The notes under the pieces are model-generated. The model saw only the letters and a program-made list of their open reading frames with translations. It did not search any database and was not told where the DNA came from. A program made the translations under genes and the position numbers. A stretch of 64,000 bases of DNA from contig JBAIAC010000008.1 in NCBI GenBank assembly GCA_037349315.1, positions 37,484,001 to 37,548,000 on the forward strand. Direction: 5' to 3'. Each line of letters begins with the position of its first letter. Within the stretch, counting starts at the first letter, position 1. This stretch comes from Chelydra serpentina (Eukaryota > Chordata > Testudines > Chelydridae). Below are positions 56,578 to 64,000 of this stretch, one piece after another.

Positions 56578-56798
56578 GCCTGGTGTGGTGGCACGTACCT
56601 GTAATCCCAGCTGCTTGGGAGGCTGCAGTTGGCGACTCGCTCAGAAGGTCTAGGCCGCTATGCGCTATGTCAATTGGGTGTCCGGTGCTACTGACAGCCT
56701 GGCCAGCGGGTAGTTGGAGGACTGGCTAGAACAACACGTCTGATTTGTTCTGATTGGTGCTCTCTCTGTGAGGGCTGATAGACCGATTGATGACAGTG
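56578..56798 (+). pseudogene. retroposed 7SL RNA / H/ACA-like RNA chimera
   Basis: ATTTTGTCATCA flanks both ends (56566-56577, 56799-56810), a perfect 12-bp target duplication, so the 221-bp unit was inserted by a LINE-type mechanism. Its first ~107 bp begin at the exact 7SL RNA 5' end (GCCTGGTGTGGTGGCACGTA, CCTGTAATCCCAGCTGCTTG, GGAGGCTG) and include 7SL-specific TGCGCTATG and GGGTGTCCG, i.e. the SRP Alu domain with a small internal deletion. From about 56688 it no longer follows 7SL. That part has AGAACA (56728-56733, fits box H ANANNA), a hairpin GCTCTC/GAGGGC (56759-56775), and ACA at 56793-56795 exactly three bases before the insert's end, the H/ACA snoRNA layout. No poly(A). Most likely a template-switch chimera; not an Alu. 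Confidence 0.72.
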
Positions 56799-56810
56799 AT
56801 TTTGTCATCA

Positions 56811-58037
56811 CATGACTGAAATCCCACTCCATGAAATTTCACAAGTCTGAAAAATCCAGTCACACTTTTGTTACATCTATGCTTGTGTGCTTCCCTTGTG
56901 CTACTTGTTCATGTACTGCTAACACATGTACCCCATGCGTGCTCCAAGTGTCCACATAAACCAAGTAGAGCATGGGTCCATACATACTTCTCCTTTCCAG
57001 TATATATTTAGTAAAAGCTGGACCTGTACAAGAATAAAAAGAGGAATTAACAGTGTAGTTTGCACTATAAATATGGAGTTAGTTCACTGACACACTTCTG
57101 GAGAATCTTAGAGGGCAAAGATAAAAAAAGAATAGAAATTAGGCCTAGATTTCTGAAGTCACTCCATAACTGGATATGCAGCCAGAGTGTCTTTGTGAGT
57201 GCACAATGGGGAGCAGAACTGAAACATGCATCCATGCCACCTCATCTCCCCTTCCTGTCCCCAACGCCACAAACCAGGCTAAGGTCAAGTGCAGTCTCAA
57301 CATTTGTTGTAAGAGAGGCCCTACTCTCTCACTCTTGGATGCACAGTTGTGGGGACCAATACTGAATCTATCTGGACAGATATGCACCCCTGGAGGAACA
57401 ATCCCATTGAAAAGTGGTGGGGAAAAGTAGTGCTATGGGAATGGTTCCTGCACACATCTGTAGAGCTAGCTGACTGTTGAGAGGAGAGTTGGCTGCACTA
57501 CCTCTCCTTCAGGTTAAACAACCGAGGGAGGGACATATAAGTAACAGACCTGCCAGGTGTTGTCAACACCAAGAAGCGCTGGATTAAATTTTTAGGCATT
57601 TCTCCTGAAAATGTAAATGATGTTGACTCAAACTCCCATTCGGAAACCTGGGAAACATATAATATAATGTGGGCACCCTTGGTAGGCAACACTTCCTCAT
57701 TGAGTCCAGATGTGTAAAACAAAGAACATTTTATTAAGGGGAAGAAGCGGAGGCCAATAGAATAAACTTGGGAAACTCATCAATTAACAATATCTATGAG
57801 GTAAGACCCCTCCTCCCCGCCCTCACGCCTGCTCTTTAACAATAGTCCCAACCTTAGTCCTCCTCCTGCAGCTGTGAGTGGCTAAAATGGGTTCTAGCAA
57901 CTTCCCTACGCCCAAGCTCCCCACTAACAGTTTGTTGTCCTGGGTTGGAGAATTCTAGCAGGTCTGTCTCCAGCTGCTAATGGAAGTACTGCCTGGGCTA
58001 CTCTAGGGGCTCTGCGTTAATTTAGATGGAATATATG
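56811..58037. other. anonymous non-coding DNA
   Basis: Frames at 57060-57365 and 57145-57387 overlap on opposite strands without any domain. No repeat recognised. Confidence 0.5.
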
Positions 58038-58042
58038 GGCCC

Positions 58043-58843
58043 TGTGACAGAGTGCACGCACCTCTCATGAACACCTCCTGGGTGTGATCCTGCACTCTTT
58101 TTCTCTGGTCCCAGTGCACCCTGTTATCTTGTTGTCTTTGTCGTGTGTGTCTTCAGTGGCTCAGCCCTCCACCCAAGTTACACGCAGTTAAAACTCATGA
58201 AGGAACCCCTTCAGCGGTAACAAAAGTTTGACACATGATCTGCCCTTACTAGGGTCTTCATCCTATCTCTGGGCCTGTTTAAATTCTAGCCCCTTACTCA
58301 GACATTTTAGTACTAAATTTTATCCCCCTTAGGTCACTTCCCTAGTGGCCATTGGGGGGAGTGGAGAAGACCCAGGCCCAAGCCCACCCACTACTCCAGG
58401 TTCCAACCCAGGGCCCCTATAAACAGCAGACACATTCTTCTTCCCTTTAATAGTTGCTGCAGGATTACCTGGTAGCTTCCCACTTGGTCCCATCACCATC
58501 TTGTGTTTTCTGTCTGTTCCTTGTTTGAACAGGGTCTCTCCCAGGCCTCTCTGCCTGGAGAACTTCACAGTCCTATCTCTGCTTGAATAGGGTCTCTCCC
58601 AAGCTTCTTTACCTGAGGAGTTTCACAGCTTTCCAGTTCTTCTTCACCCTTCTAGTCCCAGCCAGCAACTGACTTGCTCAGGCTCTGTAGCTCCTTTTAT
58701 ATAAGGCTGCTGAGCTCTGATTGGCTGCTTCTCTGCACCCTTTCTAGGCAGGTCTGAAAGACCCACCTTCACTGCTCTTTTTCCTGGGATGGGGAGTAGT
58801 AGGACGACAAGGCCTCCAGCGGGGCCTGATAAGTCCTGTCACA
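58043..58843 (-). mobile_element. solo LTR of an LTR retroelement
   Basis: Plus text opens TGTGACAGAGTGC and closes AAGTCCTGTCACA; on minus it begins TGTGACAGGACTT. GGCCC flanks both ends (58038-58042, 58844-58848), a perfect 5-bp TSD. A minus TATA box (TATATAAAAGG, about 58694-58705) precedes a weak ATTAAA (58446-58451). An internal duplication of about 60 bp (GGGTCTCTCCCA...TTCACAG, 58530 and 58590) is present. No internal retroelement genes. Confidence 0.87.
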
Positions 58844-58848
58844 GGCCC

Positions 58849-60117
58849 AAAGAGTCAAAGGTGTTAACATGACCCTGTTATTGTCCAGCCTAAAAAGTGT
58901 TAAACAAAGTTTGGTGTACAGACCTCAGGCTGCTTAGTACCATGGTAAACACATCACAAAAAACTGTTAAACCTTTTATTAAAGATACAGAAGAGGAGGA
59001 AAAATAGTTAAAGGATTTGAAATGTAACATATTGAATACAGTTTCCATTTTTACAACATCCCTTGTTCCTTTTCCCTTTAGCTGGAGGGAGTTTTTAAGA
59101 AAGAAGCTTTCCTTCTATTTGACAGTCTTTTAGATGGCATGAAAGATTATTATTGTCCTTTTTGGGGAAAAGAGAAGTTAGTTGAGATGGGCTGGAGCTA
59201 TTGTTGTTAAAGACTGATCCCGCTTCCTAAAAACAAAAGAAGACAAATAGACATAAAAGGGGAGAGAAAAGAACAGAAAAGAAAGAAATTCAGCTTCTGT
59301 CTCTGGTGTTAACTCTCACTTGCAAACTCACAGCTGGAAAAACACAGGCACAGCACACGGTTTTATCAGTCACTCCAACACCTGGCAAACTGGTGCCAGC
59401 ATCAGGCTGTTTAGAGCATTGCTTCCAGGTGCCTCTTTCTGGTTACAGGCCATAGCAGTGTTGCAAAATATATAGTCTTGGCTGGCTAAGCCAGACTCTT
59501 ATTAAACAGAAGGCAAAAGGAGAATGAGACAGAGAGAGAGAGAGAGAGAGAGAAAAGAAGAAATAAGGTGGGGAAGGAAAAGAACACACACGTTGTGTGT
59601 GTGTGACAAAGTCTCACATCCCAGGTTGTGGTTGGGATTTAGGCAAAGCTGGTAGAGGTGGTGAAGTCATTTTGGTTCCTCTTTCTGGTCTGGAGAGGAC
59701 ATCTCTCTCAGGATCAGGACAACAAAGGCAAAGTATTTTCACATTGCATCCTGGGGTACCAACCATGATGGTGAAGCTCACTCCTTCCTCTCTTTCAGGC
59801 AGTTAATGTTGTAGTAGCCAGCTTCCCCCCTGCCAAGTCTCTGTTTGAGTACCTCAAAAGGGTGGAATAACTCATCCCCTCATATTTGGGCCTAATTTCT
59901 GACAAATCAATTTTGGTTAATTGATTTCTAGACCCATACTTCTCTTTTTTACCTTGCATAATCTTAACACAGTCCTTGAGTTATATCAGTTGGCTTTCTT
60001 GCTTAGACTAATTCAGTCTGTCTCTTTTTTTCACCTTTTCCCACCAACGTTATTATAGGTTCCTGTGACATTTCATAAACTTTTACTCACTTTTTACAGG
60101 TAAGCTTACCATTAGGG
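58849..60117. other. anonymous DNA, possibly an old repeat
   Basis: Contains an (AG)n microsatellite at 59527-59554 and a short GTGTGTGT tract at 59595. Text around 58960-59060 has a dispersed-repeat look but no recognised ends. Confidence 0.4.
59527..59554. repeat. (AG)n microsatellite
   Basis: About 13 AG units. Confidence 0.95.
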
Positions 60118-60898
60118 TAAATGTGTAGACCCCTAGACAAACTGGAGGATTGGGCCAAAAGAAATCTGATGAGGTTCAACAAGGACAAGTGCAGAGTCCT
60201 GCATTTAAGATGGAAGAATCCTATTCACTGCTACCGGCTGGGGACTGACTGGCTAAGCAGCAGTTCTGCAGAAAAGGTCTGGGATTACAGTGGATGAGAA
60301 ACTGGATATGAGTCAACAGTGTGCCCTTGTTGACAAGAAGGCTAACGGAATATTGGTCTGCATTAGTAGGAGCATTGCCAGCAGATCGAGGGAAGTGACT
60401 ATTTCCCTCTATTTGGCACTGGTGAGGCCACATCTGGAGTATTGCGTCCATTTTTGGGCCCCCAACTACAGAAAGGATGTGGACAAATTGGAGACAGTCC
60501 AGTGGAGGGCAACGCAAATTATTATGGGGCTGGGACACATGGCTTATGAGGAGAGGCTGAGGGAACTTATTTAGTCTGCAGAAGAGAAGAGTGAGGGGGG
60601 ATTTGACAGGAGCCTTCAACTACCTGAAGGGGCGTTCCAACAAATATGGAGCTAGGCTGTTCTCAGTGGTGGCAGATGACGGAACAAGGAACAATGGTCT
60701 CAAGTTGCAGTGGGGGAGGTTTAGGTTGGATATTAGGAAAAACCTTTTCACTAGGAGCGTGGTGAAGCAGGTTTTTAAGGATTGACAAAGCCTTGGCAGG
60801 ACGATTTAGTTGGGATTGGTCCTGCTTTGAGCAGGGGGTTGTACTAGATAACCTCCTGAGATCTCTTCCAACCCTAATCTTCTATGATTCTGTGATTC
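60118..60898 (+). pseudogene. CR1 LINE 3' fragment (RT thumb to tail)
   Basis: Plus-strand reading: [20 protein letters not shown], then (60290-60574) [13 protein letters not shown] and [13 protein letters not shown], then (60591-60785) LTGAFNYLKGR, GRFRLDIRKNLF. This is the end of CR1 ORF2 followed by the 3' UTR. The last 80 bp (GGGATTGGTCCTGCTTTGAG to TTCTATGATTCTGTGATT) match the tail of the turtle SINE. Two frameshifts and a stop split the frame. 5'-truncated before the catalytic palm. Confidence 0.9.
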
Positions 60899-60899
60899 A

Positions 60900-61240
60900 A
60901 TTATTATAACTAAGGCTGTGATTCTTTCACAGAGGTAGTGGAAATCTCAGATTCCATTACTTTCCACAAACTCTGTGACTTCTGCAGTGGCTGGTGCGGC
61001 TGACTTCAGGGCCACCTGAGCCACTGGTTCCGGGGCCAGCTGCTCAGACGCCCCACGACCAGCTGCACCGGCTACTTCTGGAGCGATCTGGGGCTAGCTG
61101 CTCTGGCAGTCCCCAGGGCCAGATGCACTGGCTGCTGCTTGGGAGGCCTGGGGCCAGCTGGCTCTGGGGACCACCCGAGCAATGGCGAGTGTGGCTGGAC
61201 CCGCAGACAGCCATCTGCTGTCTTGAAGCTGCCTGTGTGC
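60900..61240. mobile_element. unclassified GC-rich repeat-derived segment
   Basis: Starts with words typical of hAT-like ends (TCTTTCACAGAGGTAGTGGA, ACTCTGTGACTTCTGCAG) and continues into a degenerate array with GGGCCAGCTG/GGGGCTAGCTG about every 55-65 bp (61031, 61092, 61150). Ends not resolved. Overlapping frames on both strands are artefacts. Confidence 0.4.
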
Positions 61241-61466
61241 TGAGTCTTAGGAGAGGAAATGCTAGTTTATATAGGCTACCAAGAGTAAATAGCATCCTTA
61301 ACAGAATCCTCAGCACCAGAGAAGCTATTGTAGCAGAAGATAGATTCCCCTTCTCTCTCTCCTCCTTTGACCCAGTCTAGCTCCCTTTTCCAACTATGCC
61401 TGACTGCAGAAACATTAGGTGAAGTTCTCTTGTCCTTTTACTACCCATCAGGGATAATAACATTTT

Positions 61467-61741
61467 CAGAGCCGGCTCTAGGCACCAGCGCAGCAAACGC
61501 GTGCCTGGGGCAGCAAGCCGCAGGGGGGTGGCTGACCAGTACCTGCGAGGGCGGCAGGAGGTCTGCCGGTCCCACGGCTTAGGCGGCAATTCGGCGGCAG
61601 GAACGTCAACAGTGCAGGACCGGCGGAGCACCCACACGAACACCGCTGAATCTGCGGGACTGGTGGACTGCCCGCAGGCATGCCGCCAAAGGCTGCCTGA
61701 CTGCCGTGCTTGGGGCGGCACAAAACATAGAGCCGCCCCTG
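61467..61741. mobile_element. small hAT-type MITE, 275 bp
   Basis: Left end CAGAGCCGGCTCTAGGCACC; right end ACATAGAGCCGCCCCTG; outer ~14 bp are inverted repeats (CAGRGSCGGCTCTA). AACATTTT flanks both sides (61459-61466, 61742-61749), a perfect 8-bp TSD. GC-rich, with GGCGGCA words. No coding capacity. Confidence 0.88.
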
Positions 61742-61984
61742 AACATTTTGTTGCCCCCATATTTGAAACTTAACTGTATTTTAACCAATATGCCCAAACT
61801 GTCACATAACTGAAATGTAAATAAGGCCTGGCCCATTCAGTCATTTCCCCTTGCTCTCCAACAGATGCCAGCAGAGAGCTCCCTCCCCTATGGAACCCTT
61901 TCCCATTCGGAGTTCTCAAGCAACTTTGGGCTGCTCTTCTCCCTGTTTACTAACAGATGTCAAAAGCGAGTTCCTTACTCTCTA

Positions 61985-62692
61985 AGGGTATGTCTACACC
62001 AGTGGTTCACAATCAGGGGTACACGTATCCCTGGTGGTAACTGAGGTCTTCCAGGGGGTACATCAACTCATCTAGATATTTGCCTAGTTTTACAACTTGC
62101 TACATAAAATGCACTAGCGAAGTCAGTACACACTACAATTTCGTACAGACAATTACTTGTTTATATTGCTCTATATACTATACAATGAAATGTAAGTGAA
62201 ATATTTATATTCCAATTGATTTATTTCATAATTATATGGTAAAAATGAGAAAGTATACATTTTTTTCCGTTATAGTGTGCTCTGACACATTTGTATTTTT
62301 ATGTTTGATTTTGTAAAGCAAGCAGTTTTTAAGTGAGGTGAAACGGGGCCACGCAAGACAAATCGGACTTCTGAAAGGTATACAGTGGTCTGGAAAGGTT
62401 GAGAGCCACTGGTCTACACAGCAAAGACACACTTGCGGCTGGCCCGTTCCAGCCGACTTGGGCTCACGGGATTCAGGCTGCAGGGCTGTTTTGCTGCCAT
62501 GTAGACATCTAAGCTTGGGCTGGAGCCCAAATTCTGGGACCTTCCCACCAAACAGGGTCCTAGAGCCTGGGCTCCAGCCTGAGCCTGGAAGTCCACATAG
62601 CAGTGAAATAGCCCTGCAGCCTGAGCCCCACAAGCCCGAGTTGGCTGGCATGGGCCAGCCATGGGTTTGTCTTGCTGCATAGACATACTCTC
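61985..62692. mobile_element. fold-back MITE, split by a hAT element
   Basis: Outer ends AGGGTATGTCTACAC and its mirror TAGACATACTCT. Without the nested element the arms continue as AGCAAAGACACACTTGCGGC and GGGTTTGTCTTGCTGC, then GGGCTCACGGGATTCAGGCT mirrored by AGCCTGAGCCCCACAAGCCC, converging near 62545 at AAATTCTGGGACC / GGTCCTAGAGCC. About 300 bp before interruption, almost entirely self-complementary. The 114-139-codon frames here arise from the palindrome. Confidence 0.8.
62000..62411 (-). mobile_element. hAT-type MITE nested in the fold-back element
   Basis: Ends CAGTGGTTCACAAT and TTGAGAGCCACTG are inverted repeats of the hAT CAGNGGTTCTCAA type. GTCTACAC lies on both sides (61992-61999, 62412-62419), a perfect 8-bp TSD. 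That octamer is part of the host element's own terminal repeat. The interior is AT-rich with no coding capacity. The strand follows the usual consensus orientation (…TTGAGAGCCACTG reversed). Confidence 0.9.
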
Positions 62693-62699
62693 AAGGTAA

Positions 62700-64000
62700 A
62701 ATAAAGTCAAAGATACATTAACTCTAGTAATAAAAACATGATCTGAGATGGTAATGTCCTTAATATTTAAATTTAAGAGCTTTAATCCACATGGGAGTAA
62801 AAACTCCAAAACGTGTCCCAGGCTCATGATGAGAAGGAAAAAAAATTAATTGCTTGAAAAAAATATCAAACAATCTAAAAGAGTCTGAAAAGAACTCAGC
62901 AGCCATGGAAAAAAAATAGAGAGAAATTAAAATCCACAGTGAAAATGATTTTATCTGTGCCAAAGTAAAGAGCAGACAGATAATCAGAAAATTCAGTAGA
63001 AAAATCTAAATTATTTGTAGGAGGCAAATAAGAGAAAAGATAAAAACAGTTATAAATTTTATGGTACAGGATGGTGTTGAAAAGGAAAAATAAATCTCCT
63101 TGACTATAATTTTTTTTTGTTTGTAAAGTGTTTTTTTTATATATATATGTTCCTACAATCCTTGACCTTTTCTTGTGGGAAGAAGTGCCCTTTTTTGTTT
63201 TGTTTGCAGGATGTCAGCATTGCTTGAAAGAATTTGTTTCACAGGTGGGAAATCCACTGCAGCACAGGTGGAACTTTAAGATTCTATAATTTTATCCTAT
63301 GAGTGAAATTGACTTCAGTGAGGCCAGGACTTTATCCTGTCAGTGCAAACATCTGTTCTGTGTCCTCTTCTTCTGTTATCCTTAAAAAAAAAAACCCGAA
63401 CGTAACTATAGCAGTAACATAAAACTGATGACAGACCTGAGCAAAGGCTGGTATGAAAACTAGTCATGCTAGGAACAGTCTTGGAAGGCACCCTGCCACT
63501 GAAACACTGTTCTGAGCAAACTTCTTCCTTTGTTCCTCTCCTGCTTCGTGGGAAATGTAAATTACTGATGTCATTGTAAAAGTGAAGGTCACTCTTCTCA
63601 CTTTCCAAGTGGGTGTGAGAGGGGAAACAGATCCAAAGCTCCTCCTTCTCCCCCCTGCCCCATACCCATTTCCCATCCACTTGCTCACAAGGAGAAATAT
63701 TTGGAGGGCAGGGGACATGCTCAGCAGGAGACCGTTACCCAAGATCCAGAAGGGCTGGGGTGTCATTCTCCTGCATGACCAACGAAGACAAAAGCATAGT
63801 CTATCCCTGGAAACATTATCAAATGTTATAACATCCGGTGTCACTTGGATGGCTTCTCTTCTAACAAAGAAATTGACATTATATTCAATAATATTTAGGC
63901 AAAAAGGAGTGGAACTGAATAGTTTTACATTATGATCTATGTAAGAATTACTTGCATGCTTTACATTTAGCATGAAAGAAAATATTCCCAGAATTGAGGA
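62700..64000. other. anonymous non-coding DNA
   Basis: AT-rich with poly-A/T runs (63110-63150, 63385). Frames at 63464-63973 (minus) and 63582-63935 (plus) overlap on opposite strands and have no domain. No repeat recognised. Confidence 0.5.

Noticed and set aside
56578..56690. possible human Alu contamination
   Set aside because: The first 48 bp resemble Alu, but the following TGCGCTATG and GGGTGTCCG are 7SL-specific and lost from Alu; there is no poly(A), and turtle-type repeats surround it.
63464..63973. 169-codon minus frame near the right edge
   Set aside because: No domain, no splice or promoter context, and it overlaps a 117-codon plus frame in AT-rich DNA.

Overview
This window looks like repeat-rich, non-coding nuclear DNA from a turtle (Testudines). 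The evidence is the repeat content: several copies of a tRNA-headed SINE with a CR1-type tail ending in ATTCTATG repeats (the turtle CryI/polIII-SINE pattern), CR1-clade LINEs, PIF/Harbinger and hAT elements of testudine type, and ancient MIR and L2-like relics. I found no exon of a host protein gene and no intact host RNA gene. Almost all predicted short reading frames are chance frames or shadows of repeats.

Layout. 1-5.9 kb: mostly anonymous, with one SINE and L2-like tails. 6.1-7.2 kb: solo LTR (minus) inside a GC-rich block. 8.1-9.4 kb: 1.3-kb hAT-type non-autonomous element with a perfect 8-bp target duplication (TSD). 9.4-16.5 kb: anonymous, with one SINE, CR1 tail scraps and a fold-back MITE. 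16.5-17.7 kb: solo LTR (plus). 19.8-24 kb: two MIRs and two fold-back MITEs. 26-28.2 kb: a 2.2-kb CR1-group LINE (minus) with most of its reverse transcriptase readable. 29.7-31 kb: a palindromic retroposon and a probable solo LTR.

31.2-36.5 kb is the centrepiece: a 5.35-kb PIF/Harbinger transposon with terminal inverted repeats. It carries a DDE transposase gene (plus), broken by a frameshift and a stop and carrying an in-frame SINE insertion. It also carries an apparently intact two-exon Myb/SANT-like gene (minus). Inside the Myb gene's intron, on the opposite strand, lies an intact two-exon reading frame of unknown function whose intron falls directly after the ATG. In an autonomous copy the transposase would cut and the Myb-like protein would bind ends and assist nuclear import, as known for the superfamily. 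The third gene would be an addition to that system.

37.9-43.5 kb: two solo LTRs (one holding a nested SINE), a CpG-rich Harbinger-type MITE and a MIR. 44.3-45.5 kb: an L1/Tx1-like LINE whose catalytic palm is deleted. 49.3-50.7 kb: a second, much older Harbinger transposase relic (minus) interrupted by a palindromic retroposon. 51.9-52.8 kb: a hAT element with a perfect TSD. 53.3 kb: L2-clade relic. 56.58-56.80 kb: a retroposed small RNA with a perfect 12-bp TSD; its first half is the 7SL (SRP) RNA Alu domain and its second half has the box H and box ACA layout of an H/ACA snoRNA. 58.0-58.8 kb: solo LTR. 60.1-60.9 kb: CR1 fragment. 61.5 kb: a small hAT element. 62.0-62.7 kb: a hAT element nested in a fold-back MITE.

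All calls were made by eye. TSDs, splice sites and motifs were read directly; family names rest on general knowledge and were not checked against a database.
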